DNA of 64,000 nucleotides, taken from contig CACAND010000001.1 in NCBI GenBank assembly GCA_902533795.1, positions 302,844-366,843 of the forward strand, in the 5' to 3' direction. The notes under the pieces are model-generated. The model made no database searches, had not been told where the DNA came from, and saw only the letters and a list, made by a program, of their open reading frames with translations. Both the position numbers and the translations under genes were made by a program. The DNA comes from an uncultured Candidatus Actinomarina sp. Lineage in GTDB: Bacteria > Actinomycetota > Acidimicrobiia > Actinomarinales > Actinomarinaceae. Below, piece by piece: positions 33,714 to 43,160 of the stretch; position 1 is the stretch's first letter, and every line of letters starts with the position of its first letter.

Positions 33714-34129
33714 AGAAAGCTTATATTGCAGGGCCTTTGTTTGATGATCATGAAAGAGTATATTTAGAAAAAATTACACAGATTGTTGAAAGTTTTGGCT
33801 TCAACACATTTCTACCTCATCGAGATGCTGGATTGGTTACTGGTGATTTTACATACGAAAAAAAAGTCAAGGTTTTTGATGTTGACATGGAATACCTAAA
33901 GCCAGCTGATTTAGTGGTTGCTCTTTTATCTGGTAGGGATGTTGATTCTGGTACCGCTGCAGAGATTGGATATGCGTATAAAGCCGGTAAAAGATTAATC
34001 GGAGTAAGCGCAAACAGTATTAAACCAATAAATAATTTTGTTTGGGGAATATTTAATTATGGTAAAGATATTGTTGAAGATTTAGATCAACTAAAAAGTC
34101 TTTTATCTAAAGAATATTCTGCAACTTAA
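33710..34129 (+). CDS. Nucleoside 2-deoxyribosyltransferase family protein
   Basis: 139 aa. N-terminal MKKAYIAGPLFDDHE, FLPHRDAG, an acidic DVDMEYLKPADLVVALL segment and DSGTAAEIGYAYKAGK containing the catalytic Glu. It transfers or hydrolyses the glycosidic bond of 2-deoxyribonucleosides or their phosphates. Start codon overlaps the DUF3445 stop. The family is secure; nucleoside versus nucleotide preference cannot be told. Confidence 0.85.
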   Translation: MKKAYIAGPLFDDHERVYLEKITQIVESFGFNTFLPHRDAGLVTGDFTYEKKVKVFDVDMEYLKPADLVVALLSGRDVDSGTAAEIGYAYKAGKRLIGVSANSIKPINNFVWGIFNYGKDIVEDLDQLKSLLSKEYSAT

Positions 34130-34155
34130 AACAATTTTCTTTATTATTAAATTAT

Positions 34156-35142
34156 ATGTTAAGCGATGAAGCAAAAAAAAGTATAAATAAATACAAATCG
34201 TATTCAGGATTTATATCTTCAATGTATAAAAACCCTAACGTTATGAGTAAAAGACGAAGATTTTTCTTTCGCTGGCTTATAGACCTTCAGGGGACAATTG
34301 GACCAAAGGTTGAGGGTACTATTAAAGAAGAAATTGAACTTGGAGGGATTAAAACTTTAAAAGTATCTACACCTAAATCAGATCCAACCAGAATTTTGCT
34401 CTACTATCACGGAGGAGCTTACTCAATGGGTAGCCCAAAATCTCACTTTTCCTTAGTAAGTTATTTAGCTGATATAACCCAAACAACTGTATTCGTCCCT
34501 GATTATCGATTAGGACCAGAACATAAATATCCAGCTCAATTAGAAGATGGTTTAAAAACATTTGAAGCTTTAATTGGTGACTATGGGTATTCTGCTGATC
34601 AGATTTCAATGGGGGGAGATTCAGCTGGAGGAAATTTAGCCCTTATTACTATGCTAAAACTGAAGGAAGAAGGAAAAGAATTACCGAATGCACTGGCATT
34701 ACTCTCTCCATGGGCAGATCCAGCAGGAACAGGAGATACGTATAATTTAGAAATGGCTGATCGAGACATTCTTTTGGGACCAATGATTAAAAGAGTCTGG
34801 GAAAATAATGATCATCTTTATGATGGATATTTAAACGAAGAAGATGCTGATAATGATAATCCTTTAATTTTTCCTATTAAAGGAAACTATGAAAATAGTC
34901 CTCCAATTATGATTCAGGTCGGAACAGAAGAGTTGTTATTGTCTGATTCTAGAACTTTAAAAGACGCATTAGAAAGAGATAATTGTATTCATGAATATTA
35001 CGAATGGGAAGGAATGTATCACGTATTCCATATTGACGTAACAATGCCTGAAACTATCTCAGCATTTAAACAAATTGGAAAGTTTTTAGAAAAATACTCT
35101 TCAACAAAAAATGAAATACAAACAGAATCAAATTTAGATTGA
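34156..35142 (+). CDS. Alpha/beta hydrolase fold-3 esterase (HSL family)
   Basis: 328 aa. Hormone-sensitive-lipase family: YYHGGAYSMGSP (HGG oxyanion motif), DYRLGPEHKYPAQLED, nucleophile GGDSAGGNLAL, Asp near TEELLLSDSRTL, and His in EGMYHVFHID. Cytosolic. It likely hydrolyses short-chain esters. Followed by a 4-nt overlapping small membrane gene. Confidence 0.9.
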   Translation: MLSDEAKKSINKYKSYSGFISSMYKNPNVMSKRRRFFFRWLIDLQGTIGPKVEGTIKEEIELGGIKTLKVSTPKSDPTRILLYYHGGAYSMGSPKSHFSLVSYLADITQTTVFVPDYRLGPEHKYPAQLEDGLKTFEALIGDYGYSADQISMGGDSAGGNLALITMLKLKEEGKELPNALALLSPWADPAGTGDTYNLEMADRDILLGPMIKRVWENNDHLYDGYLNEEDADNDNPLIFPIKGNYENSPPIMIQVGTEELLLSDSRTLKDALERDNCIHEYYEWEGMYHVFHIDVTMPETISAFKQIGKFLEKYSSTKNEIQTESNLD

Positions 35143-35306
35143 GTCTACTTGATGCATTTATAATTGGGTTTTCAATAATTTTTGGCATACTTTTAGCATT
35201 GTTTTTTTCAGGAGCCATTAAAAATGTAAAACCTTTTTTTATAGTTTTTATATTTGCTGTAGCTTGGGTAAGTAACTCATTTCTAATTTATGTAATTTTT
35301 AGATAA
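35139..35306 (+). CDS. Small two-helix membrane protein (55 aa)
   Basis: 55 aa, TTG start overlapping the preceding stop (TTGA), the same coupling used by several real genes here. Two hydrophobic helices (AFIIGFSIIFGILLALFFS and PFFIVFIFAVAWVSNSFL) are separated by a short basic turn (KNVK). Not recognised. Coding is supported by coupling and a clean two-helix hairpin. Confidence 0.55.
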   Translation: MSLLDAFIIGFSIIFGILLALFFSGAIKNVKPFFIVFIFAVAWVSNSFLIYVIFR

Positions 35307-35356
35307 TCAACCGATTTTGTTTTCTTATTATTTATATAACTAACTAGATTGATTTT

Positions 35357-35794
35357 GTGAGAAACATTAAAAACTTTGATGATTTAGATATCTTTGTGAC
35401 TGAGTTCATGTCAAAATGGGGAGTTACATTACTTAGATACTCTTTAGGCATTATCTATATATGGTTTGGTGCTTTAAAACCTCTAGGATTAAGCCCTGCT
35501 CAAGAACTTGTGGAGAATACAGTTTATTGGTTTGAAAATCCCAAAACATTTGTGCCAATTCTAGGTATTTGGGAAGTAGTTATAGGAATTACGATGATAA
35601 TAAAACCACTTATTCGAATATCCATAATTTTATTATTTATACAGATGCCTGGAACGTTTTTACCATTAGTTCTTTTTCCCGAGGTATGTTTCACTACTTT
35701 TCCTTTTGGGCTTACACTTGAAGGTCAATATATCGTTAAAAATTTAATAATTATTTCGGCAGCTTTAGTAGTGGGCTCAACCGTTAGAAAATAA
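35357..35794 (+). CDS. DoxX/DUF417-like membrane protein
   Basis: 145 aa, GTG start. Four membrane helices: LLRYSLGIIYIWFGALKPLGL, a second around GIWEVVIGITMI, a third around ISIILLFIQMPG, and the fourth at GQYIVKNLIIISAALVVG. This pattern fits the DoxX superfamily. Role unknown; relatives are linked to redox or membrane stress. Confidence 0.7.
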   Translation: MRNIKNFDDLDIFVTEFMSKWGVTLLRYSLGIIYIWFGALKPLGLSPAQELVENTVYWFENPKTFVPILGIWEVVIGITMIIKPLIRISIILLFIQMPGTFLPLVLFPEVCFTTFPFGLTLEGQYIVKNLIIISAALVVGSTVRK

Positions 35795-35795
35795 T

Positions 35796-36875
35796 TTAGA
35801 TAAATTTTCCTAATTCTTTTTCAAACAGATCAGGCTCTAAAAGAAAACAATCATGACCTTTTGTTGAGCTTATTGTTTTATGAGTTACATTGATTTGATT
35901 TGCTTCCAAAAGCTTAACAAATTCTGACTGTTCTTCTGGATAAAAACATACATCTGAATCAACAGAAACTACTAAAACTTTAATATCTTTGAGTCTTTCA
36001 ATTTTCTCTACATCTATAGAAAAGTTTTGCCAACCTTTAATTATTGAATTGTAAGATTCATGAGTGAATCTCTCAATGAACTTTTCTCCTTGATGCATCA
36101 TATAAGACTCTTGTGATGTTGATAAGAAACCATTAACTATGTCTTCACCATACTTACTTTCACCTTTAGCCCTTGATGCAAGAAGCTCCAAAGAGATGTA
36201 AGTTTTATGTGCAATCATTCTTGCTAAAGCCAAATACTCATCTCTTCTGTCAGGTGAACCCTTTGCCAGATTTAAGACGTAAGCTTGTTCAAGGTTGTGA
36301 AGTAATTGAATTGTGGATAATTTATATCCACTTGAAATTGAGATAAGATTTTCTACAAAATCTGGATATAAAAGGGAAAACTCTAATGCCATTAAGCCTC
36401 CAATAGAGGGACCAATCACGGCCTTTAAAGATTTAACTCCTAGGTTATCTAATAATTGTTTTTGTGAAGTTTCTATATCCTTGAAAGAAATATTTGGAAA
36501 ATTCTCGCCATATTTTAATCCAGTTTTATTATCAATAGAATTTGGGCCTGTGGTCCCGTAACATCCACCAAGATAGTTTGCACAAACTACAAAATATTTT
36601 TCGGTATCAATAAGTTTATTTACACCAACAAATTCGTCCCACCAGCCAATTTCTAATTCATCATTCCAGGGAATTTCTGAGTTTTCTTCTTGCGAGTAAC
36701 TTCCTGCCAACATATGACTTCCGGTTAGAGCATGAAATATTAATACAGCATTGTCGCCTTTTTCTGACAAAGTTCCGTAAGTAGTGTAAGCAATCTCTAC
36801 ATTCTCAAGCAGTTCACCTGAATCAAGTTTAAATTGTGGAATGTAAAACTTGCTTGTTTTATTTTGTACTTTCAA
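35796..36875 (-). CDS. metX: Homoserine O-acyltransferase MetX
   Basis: 359 aa. Activates homoserine with an acyl-CoA for direct sulfhydrylation to homocysteine. HALTGSHM, NYLGGCYGTTGP, nucleophile elbow GPSIGGLMALEF (canonical GGSMGGM), Asp in SVDSDVCFYPEEQ, and His in STKGHDCFLLE. The TTG start overlaps metY by 17 nt; no in-frame ATG is nearby. Acetyl versus succinyl donor cannot be fixed, but pairing with MetY suggests acetyl. Under the SAM riboswitch. Confidence 0.92.
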   Translation of the reverse strand: MKVQNKTSKFYIPQFKLDSGELLENVEIAYTTYGTLSEKGDNAVLIFHALTGSHMLAGSYSQEENSEIPWNDELEIGWWDEFVGVNKLIDTEKYFVVCANYLGGCYGTTGPNSIDNKTGLKYGENFPNISFKDIETSQKQLLDNLGVKSLKAVIGPSIGGLMALEFSLLYPDFVENLISISSGYKLSTIQLLHNLEQAYVLNLAKGSPDRRDEYLALARMIAHKTYISLELLASRAKGESKYGEDIVNGFLSTSQESYMMHQGEKFIERFTHESYNSIIKGWQNFSIDVEKIERLKDIKVLVVSVDSDVCFYPEEQSEFVKLLEANQINVTHKTISSTKGHDCFLLEPDLFEKELGKFI

Positions 36876-38139
36876 GAGCTTGAGATAGATCTTCTATGAT
36901 ATCATCTATGTCTTCAATACCAATTGAAAGCCTTACTAACTCTGCAGGAGAACCTGCAGCTATTAACTGCTCGTCATCTAATTGTGAATGTGTTGTGGAT
37001 GCAGGGTGAATTGCTAAAGATCTAGTATCTCCGACATTCGCAACATGTCTAAACATTTTTAAATTATTAATAAATTTCTGTCCAGAATCTTTTCCACCTT
37101 TGATACCAAAAACAACCATTGTTCCGCCAGTACCTTTCAAGTACTTTTCTGATAGGTCATAAGCAGGATCATCTTTGAGTCCTGGAAACCTTACCCATTC
37201 AACAAGTTCATGGTTTGATAGATATTCAGCTGCCTTTATAGCATTTTCACAATGCCTGTCCATTCTAAGACTTAAAGTCTCAAGACCACTCATAACTTCA
37301 AAAGCTGTCTCTGGAGACATACTTGCGCCAAGGTTTCTTAGTGGAACTGTTCTTAGCCTTAATGAATAAGCTACATTACTTAAATCACCTAAATCATGTC
37401 CCCATCTCATTCCGCCGTAACTGGTATCAGGCTTGTCATATAATGGAAAATTTCCATTACCCCAATCAAAACCACCTTTTTCAATAACTGCTCCGGCAAT
37501 TACTCTTCCATGCCCAGACATCCATTTTGTAAGAGAATAAACTACAATATCTGCTCCAAAATCAAAAGGTTTACAAATTGCTGATGTAGTAAAAGTAGCA
37601 TCAACTATTAAAGGGATACCTTTAGATTTAGCAATTTCTCCTAATCCAGAGATATCAGCGACAACTAATCCTGGATTAGTTATTGTCTCACAATATATTG
37701 CTCGAGTGTTCTCATCAATGGCATTTTCAACAGCAGTTAGATCTGTAATATCAACTTTTTTAGAGTCGATACCGTATTCAGGCAATATATTATCGAACAT
37801 TGTATAAGTACCACCATAAAGTTGGTTTGCTGTAACAAAATTATCTCCCTGACTCATAATATTTATAAGAGAGTACATAACTGCAGATGTTCCCGACGAT
37901 AGAGCAACAGACATAGCGCCATCTTCTAGAGCCGTCAGCCTTGCTTCTAAGGCACCAACAGTTGGATTCCCGAGTCGAGAGTAAATGTTTCCAAACTCTT
38001 TTAAGGCAAACAAGCTAGCTGCATGTTCAGTGTCATTAAATTGATATGCAGTTGTTTTATAAATAGGAACAGTTATTGACCCCTCGGAGTCAGCATCTGA
38101 ATCCCAACCTGCATGTATAAGTTTTGAATCAAACTTCAT
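36859..38139 (-). CDS. metY: O-acetylhomoserine sulfhydrylase MetY
   Basis: 426 aa Cys/Met-metabolism PLP enzyme. Forms homocysteine from O-acetylhomoserine and sulfide. Typical features: TTAYQFNDTEHAASLFAL, IYSRLGNPTVGALEARL, the PLP-lysine segment VVYSLTKWMSGHG, and ASTTHSQLDDEQL. Length about 426 separates it from the shorter MetB/MetC. It is the first gene after the riboswitch. Confidence 0.94.
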   Translation of the reverse strand: MKFDSKLIHAGWDSDADSEGSITVPIYKTTAYQFNDTEHAASLFALKEFGNIYSRLGNPTVGALEARLTALEDGAMSVALSSGTSAVMYSLINIMSQGDNFVTANQLYGGTYTMFDNILPEYGIDSKKVDITDLTAVENAIDENTRAIYCETITNPGLVVADISGLGEIAKSKGIPLIVDATFTTSAICKPFDFGADIVVYSLTKWMSGHGRVIAGAVIEKGGFDWGNGNFPLYDKPDTSYGGMRWGHDLGDLSNVAYSLRLRTVPLRNLGASMSPETAFEVMSGLETLSLRMDRHCENAIKAAEYLSNHELVEWVRFPGLKDDPAYDLSEKYLKGTGGTMVVFGIKGGKDSGQKFINNLKMFRHVANVGDTRSLAIHPASTTHSQLDDEQLIAAGSPAELVRLSIGIEDIDDIIEDLSQALESTK

Positions 38140-38156
38140 AATATTCTCCTTTGTTT

Positions 38157-38248
38157 GGAGAAGGGCTTTGACTACTTAGTTGCATTTCTGCCACATCTTC
38201 AGGCACCTTGGATAGTCATCCAGGTTGCCGAGGTCTTAACCTTCTCTT
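38157..38248 (-). promoter_or_regulatory. SAM riboswitch (SAM-I/IV clan, compact)
   Basis: On the minus strand: P1 GAGAAGG pairs with CCTTCTC; the conserved CTCGGCAACCTGG is followed by CCAAGGTGCC, the SAM-I-type P3 and J3/4 signature. The P2 region is much shorter than in standard SAM-I, with no room for the kink-turn arm, so a SAM-IV or SAM-I/IV-variant architecture is likely. It lies directly upstream of metY-metX. Ligand assigned from the core motif and target genes. Confidence 0.85.
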
Positions 38249-38359
38249 TATGCTTAAATGATTATATCAAATTTTATAAAATGAACTAAAACTTTTTATT
38301 TATTTCTTTGTATTTTAAAATTATTACTTGATTTTTATTTAATAGAATAATAATTAAAG

Positions 38360-39193
38360 ATGATTGACGATATAAATTTTACAAAATATTCAAAAAATAA
38401 AATTTTTAAAAATCTATATAAAAGCAACGAAATTTTCGATGAGGAAATCAAAGATATTAACCAAATTATTTTTAGAATACCTAAAGATCTTACCAAAATA
38501 GATAATTTGATTCTTTGTTACGATGGGCAGAATCTTTTTGATTCTTCAACCAGTCACTATGGAACAATTTTTGATTTAGAAAGTTTAATAAATAGCTTTG
38601 AAGATCAAGTTAAAAAAAATTTTTTGATAATTAGTGTTACATCAAACTCTAAAAGACAATTTCAGTACAATCCCTATCTTACAGAGGGAGATAAAAATTT
38701 TGCCGAAGATCATATTGAAAATATTGTCTTAAAATTTATACCGTCAGTAAAAAATTTTTTAGGCATAAATTTTGATCAAACTAAATTTATTGTTGCGGGA
38801 GCATCAATGGGTGGTTTAATGTCGATTAAAACATCCATACTTTATCCTGAGTTCGAAAATATAATCTCTTTATCTCCTGCATTTTGGTTTGGATACCCTG
38901 GCATACTAAATGATATTAAAAATCTTGGAAGTAACTCGACAACTTACCTTTATACCGGTAAAAAAGAGGGACATATTTTTGGTGATCATGTTAAAAATAT
39001 ATTTCCAAAAAATCGAGATTTAGATTTTTCAAATAACGATAATTTTTATTTTTCAGGAGTAAAGAATGTAAATGATTCTTTTGAACTAAATAAAAAAAAC
39101 GTAAAATTTTTTATAGATGAAAATGGACTCCACAATGAGACATCTTGGGCTTCTGCAATGCCAGAAATTTTTTTAAATCTATTAAACAATTAA
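38360..39193 (+). CDS. Putative esterase (YbbA/Fes-like alpha/beta hydrolase)
   Basis: 277 aa. NLILCYDGQNLFD resembles the conserved CHDGQxxF of the esterase-D/enterochelin esterase-like family. Nucleophile GASMGGLMS (Ser about residue 154) and a terminal His in GLHNETSWASAMPEIFLNLL. Cytosolic. Substrate unknown. Confidence 0.8.
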   Translation: MIDDINFTKYSKNKIFKNLYKSNEIFDEEIKDINQIIFRIPKDLTKIDNLILCYDGQNLFDSSTSHYGTIFDLESLINSFEDQVKKNFLIISVTSNSKRQFQYNPYLTEGDKNFAEDHIENIVLKFIPSVKNFLGINFDQTKFIVAGASMGGLMSIKTSILYPEFENIISLSPAFWFGYPGILNDIKNLGSNSTTYLYTGKKEGHIFGDHVKNIFPKNRDLDFSNNDNFYFSGVKNVNDSFELNKKNVKFFIDENGLHNETSWASAMPEIFLNLLNN

Positions 39194-39236
39194 CAAATGA
39201 ATTCTGGCTATACCTTATGATCTTTATTATTAATAT

Positions 39237-41021
39237 ATGGCAGTTAATTACAAAGCTCCTGTTAAAGATGTCATCTTCGCTTTTGAAGTTCTAAATTCTT
39301 ACAAAACATTACAAAAAATAAATAGGTTTAGCGAATTTGGGCCAGATATTGCAGTGCCAGTAATAGAAGAGTGTGCTAAATTTGCGGAAGAAGTACTAGC
39401 GCCAATAAATTCTATTGGAGATACTCATGGTGCAACATTTAATGACGGCGAAGTTATTATGCCACCTGGATTTAAAGAAGCATATGAAAAATTTACTAAA
39501 GCAGGTTGGGCTTCAATGTCTCTTCCAAATGAAATAGGTGGCGGCGGTATGCCATATACACTTTCAGGTGGAACTTTAGAAATATTATGTGCGGCTAATA
39601 TGTCTTTTGTCCTTGGTCCTGGACTAAGTATAGGTGCAATTTCAGGAATAAATTTTAATGCTAGTGAGGATCAGAAGATTAAGTTCCTTCCAAAGTTGGT
39701 ATCTGGAGAGTGGACAGGGACCATGAATCTAAGTGAACCTCAATCAGGATCTGACTTAAATAACATAACTACCAAAGCAGAACCCCAAGAAGATGGAAGT
39801 TACAAACTGACAGGAACAAAAATATGGATTGGGTCAGGTGAACATAACTTATCTGAAAATATTATCCACCTAGTACTTGCAAGAATTCCGGGAGCTCCAG
39901 AAGGCTCAAAAGGCATATCAATGTTTATAGTTCCAAAGATTTTGATAAATAAAGATGATTCTTTGGGAGACAAAAATAATGTAAATTGTATTTCAATAGA
40001 AGAAAAATTAGGTATACATGGTAGCCCCACATGTGTAATGGAATATAAAGAATCTATAGGTTATCTAGTCGGAGAAGAAAATCGAGGTCTTCATTATATG
40101 TTTACAACAATTAATGAAGCCAGAATTCGAGCTGGAGGTCATGGTTTAGCATGCACAATAGGAGCCTTCCAAGGTGCTGCTCAATATGCAAGGGATAGAG
40201 CTCAAGGTAGACCGGTTGGGATGTCAAAAGAAGATGCTAAAAAGTCTTCAATTATAGACCATGCCGATGTCAGAAGAATGCTTATGACAATTAAATCATA
40301 CTCTGATGCCATGAGGTATATGATGTATGACAATCAAATGATGCTAGATCTTTCATATTTTGGTGAAGGTGAGCTTAAAGAATTTGGAGAAGAAAGATGT
40401 TCCATAGTAACACCTATATCTAAAGCTTGGATCTCAGATTTAAGTGTTGAACTTACTTCGATAGCTATACAGGTTTATGGCGGTATGGGATACGTAGAAG
40501 AAACAGGTATTGCACAATATTTCAGAGATGCAAGAATAGCCCCAATTTATGCAGGAACAAATGGGATTCAAGCTTTAGATTTAATGTTTAGAAAAATTAC
40601 CTTAGACAAGGGTAAACCAACCTATAAGCTTTTTGATGATATGTATGAAGTTTCTAAAGAATTAAAAAATGAAGATAACTTAAGTAATCTTGGTCAGATT
40701 CTAAAGAAACACATTGATGACTTAAAGGAAGCTACAGAACACATGCTTTCTATATTAAATAATGGTGAATTATCTGAAGCAAGTGGAGCTGCGACACCAT
40801 ATCTTAAAATTTTTGGTCAGGTTTTAGGTGGATATTATATGGGCAAAGCAGCACTGATTGCTAATAAAAAAACAAAGGAAAACAATGATGAATTTTATTC
40901 AGATAAGCTAATTCTTTCTAAGTTCTATATCGAACAGCTACTTCCTATAACAAGCGGATACTTAACGTCTATTAAATCAGGAAGTGAGGACTTATTTAAA
41001 ATTAAGTCATCAAACATTTAA
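39237..41021 (+). CDS. Acyl-CoA dehydrogenase
   Basis: 594 aa, the long ACAD class with a C-terminal DUF-type extension. FAD and substrate motifs: TMNLSEPQSGSDL, GTKIWIGSGEHNL, and VYGGMGYVEETGIAQYFRDARIAPIYAGTNGIQALDL near residues 410-445 (in pieces). Catalyses alpha,beta-dehydrogenation of an acyl-CoA, feeding electrons to ETF. The N terminus MAVNYKAPVKDVIFAFEVL is typical of this class. Confidence 0.92.
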   Translation: MAVNYKAPVKDVIFAFEVLNSYKTLQKINRFSEFGPDIAVPVIEECAKFAEEVLAPINSIGDTHGATFNDGEVIMPPGFKEAYEKFTKAGWASMSLPNEIGGGGMPYTLSGGTLEILCAANMSFVLGPGLSIGAISGINFNASEDQKIKFLPKLVSGEWTGTMNLSEPQSGSDLNNITTKAEPQEDGSYKLTGTKIWIGSGEHNLSENIIHLVLARIPGAPEGSKGISMFIVPKILINKDDSLGDKNNVNCISIEEKLGIHGSPTCVMEYKESIGYLVGEENRGLHYMFTTINEARIRAGGHGLACTIGAFQGAAQYARDRAQGRPVGMSKEDAKKSSIIDHADVRRMLMTIKSYSDAMRYMMYDNQMMLDLSYFGEGELKEFGEERCSIVTPISKAWISDLSVELTSIAIQVYGGMGYVEETGIAQYFRDARIAPIYAGTNGIQALDLMFRKITLDKGKPTYKLFDDMYEVSKELKNEDNLSNLGQILKKHIDDLKEATEHMLSILNNGELSEASGAATPYLKIFGQVLGGYYMGKAALIANKKTKENNDEFYSDKLILSKFYIEQLLPITSGYLTSIKSGSEDLFKIKSSNI

Positions 41022-42770
41022 TTACTCGAGTAGCATTCCTTCAAAGTTACTAATTTCATTTGTTTTTTTAATGATATTTTCTAACTCTTTTCTTAAAGTT
41101 GGAATTGGATCTTTTGTTAATTTTATTTTTTTGTCTTCTTGAAGCTTGATTTTGACATTCACATTTTCGTCTTCATTTAAATCAATAAAATCTTCTCTTT
41201 GGTGAGCACCTCTACTCTCTTTTCTACTTAATGCACTCATCAATGTAGCTTCTGAAGAGACAAGAGAGGCCTCTAAATCCAACGCAAGCATTAAATCTTG
41301 ATACCCTTCAGAATCAGGACGTACATCAAGATTTTTAGATGCTTCTTTAAGACTATCTATTTCAGACAAACCTTTAATTAATTTTTTTTCATTCTTAACA
41401 ACACCACCATATTCCCACATAATATTTCTTAAAGATCTTTGAAGAGGTCTTGCAACTTCAGATCCATTTCTTATCAATGAATTAAGGTTTTCATGTGCCT
41501 GCTGTATTGCCTTTTTAGACCTAACTTGAACTTCAATTTCTTTTGATCGTTTTGTAGCTGCAGCCCCAGCTCTTTTTCCAAAAATAAGAATCTCAGCTAG
41601 TGAATTGCCCCCAAGTCTATTTGCACCGTGTAGTCCTGCTGTAACCTCTCCAGCAGCATACAGCCCTTCAACTCCCGTCCAATGATCATGTGGGGTAACA
41701 ACGATACCTCCCATTGAATAATGTGCTGTAGGTGAAACTTCCATTGGACTTTTTGAGATATCAATCATTAATGTATCTAGAAATTGTCTGTACATTCTTG
41801 GAAGTTTTTCAATGATAAAATCTTTACTTTTATGACTGATGTCAAGATAAACACCCCCATTTGGAGATCCTCTTCCCTCAACAATTTCTGTATAATTAGC
41901 CATTGCAACTCTGTCTCGGGTTGATAATTCCATCCTTTCTTTATCGTAATTTTCCATGAATCTATCACCGTCACTGTTAATTAGCTTTCCACCCTCACCT
42001 CTAACAGCTTCAGTTACTAAAGTTCCTGCCATCTCTTCTGGTATAACCATTCCAGTTGGGTGAAATTGAACCATTTCCATATCACTTAATTTACAGCCGG
42101 CCTTTAAACCTAAGTAAAACCCATCACCTGTATTTTCATTTCTCCTTGATGAGCTTTTTCTCCATAATCTTGTGTGACCTCCTGCAGCAACAATGATAGA
42201 GTCTGCTAAGTAAACGGTTCTTTCACCACTTTGAATATCAAATGCCATTGCACCAAAACATACATTGTCATCAACCAATAGATCAGAAACATATTGGGAA
42301 TCTAAAATGGGTATATCAAGGCTTTTTGCTTTATTTATTAATGCAAAAAGTATTGATCTTCCTGTATAGTCGCCCGAGTAACAAGTTCTTCTGTATGTGT
42401 GAGCACCAAAAAACCTTTGGTCAATTTTGCCGTTATCAAGTTTTGCAAAATTGGCACCCCAATTATCAATTTCTTCTACAAGCTGGGGAGATTCTTTAGC
42501 CATAAGCTCAACAACCTCTGGCTCAGATAGTCCATATCCCTCAATATATGTATCTGCAAAATGTTGTTCCCAAGAATCTTCTTGATCGACATTTCCAAAT
42601 GCAGCATTTATACCTCCAGCGGCAAGGACCGTATGAACATCAGTTCTTTGTCTTTTGCCAAGTACAGTAACATCCATTCCTTCTTGTTTAGCTTCAATTG
42701 CTGCTCTGAGACCAGCTCCTCCACTACCAATAATTAATACATTTGAAATCTGAGTTGAGTGTTTATTCAT
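41022..42770 (-). CDS. Succinate dehydrogenase/fumarate reductase-type flavoprotein
   Basis: 582 aa. N-terminal FAD motif VLIIGSGGAGLRAA, then VHTVLAAGGINAA with His46 at the position that covalently binds FAD in SdhA/FrdA. Substrate-site motifs include QFHPTGM, RRTCYSGDYTG and HYSMGGIVV. L-aspartate oxidase (NadB) is the main alternative, but it lacks the covalent-FAD His. No iron-sulfur or membrane anchor subunit is encoded nearby, which is unusual if it is part of complex II. Confidence 0.8.
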   Translation of the reverse strand: MNKHSTQISNVLIIGSGGAGLRAAIEAKQEGMDVTVLGKRQRTDVHTVLAAGGINAAFGNVDQEDSWEQHFADTYIEGYGLSEPEVVELMAKESPQLVEEIDNWGANFAKLDNGKIDQRFFGAHTYRRTCYSGDYTGRSILFALINKAKSLDIPILDSQYVSDLLVDDNVCFGAMAFDIQSGERTVYLADSIIVAAGGHTRLWRKSSSRRNENTGDGFYLGLKAGCKLSDMEMVQFHPTGMVIPEEMAGTLVTEAVRGEGGKLINSDGDRFMENYDKERMELSTRDRVAMANYTEIVEGRGSPNGGVYLDISHKSKDFIIEKLPRMYRQFLDTLMIDISKSPMEVSPTAHYSMGGIVVTPHDHWTGVEGLYAAGEVTAGLHGANRLGGNSLAEILIFGKRAGAAATKRSKEIEVQVRSKKAIQQAHENLNSLIRNGSEVARPLQRSLRNIMWEYGGVVKNEKKLIKGLSEIDSLKEASKNLDVRPDSEGYQDLMLALDLEASLVSSEATLMSALSRKESRGAHQREDFIDLNEDENVNVKIKLQEDKKIKLTKDPIPTLRKELENIIKKTNEISNFEGMLLE

Positions 42771-42834
42771 ATATAAATTAAATTTTATATGTGGTTTGTA
42801 ACTATCAATAATTCTCGTGTTTTAAACTTATGAA

Positions 42835-43116
42835 GTGGAGATAATAGGAACTTATTTTGAGAATCTTGTTTGGAACGAAATATCTAAAATTCCTTTTGGA
42901 AAAACTACTACCTATAAAGAAATAGCAATAAAGATTGGTCATCCTAACTCATCAAGAGCAGTTGCAAATGCTTGTGGAAAAAATCCTTACCCAATAATTA
43001 TTCCCTGCCATAGAGTCATTTGCTCAAATGGGAAGTTAGGGGGTTATAGTGGTCCTGGTGGCATATCTGAAAAAAGAAGACTCCTAAAAAATGAAAACAA
43101 CGAAACAAAGTTTTAA
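42835..43116 (+). CDS. ogt: Minimal O6-alkylguanine-DNA alkyltransferase
   Basis: 93 aa, GTG start; an in-frame stop lies just upstream. Contains the complete DNA-binding and active-site domain: GKTTTYKEIAIKIGHP, SSRAVANACGKNP, catalytic Cys in IIPCHRVI and GGYSGPGG. The N-terminal domain of Ogt/Ada-C is missing, so it is about 60 residues shorter than usual. It may be an alkyltransferase-like protein, but the PCHR Cys is intact. Confidence 0.8.
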   Translation: MEIIGTYFENLVWNEISKIPFGKTTTYKEIAIKIGHPNSSRAVANACGKNPYPIIIPCHRVICSNGKLGGYSGPGGISEKRRLLKNENNETKF

Positions 43117-43160
43117 CATCATTTTCTTTTCTAAATTGCGTCTGAGTTAAACTTAAATTT

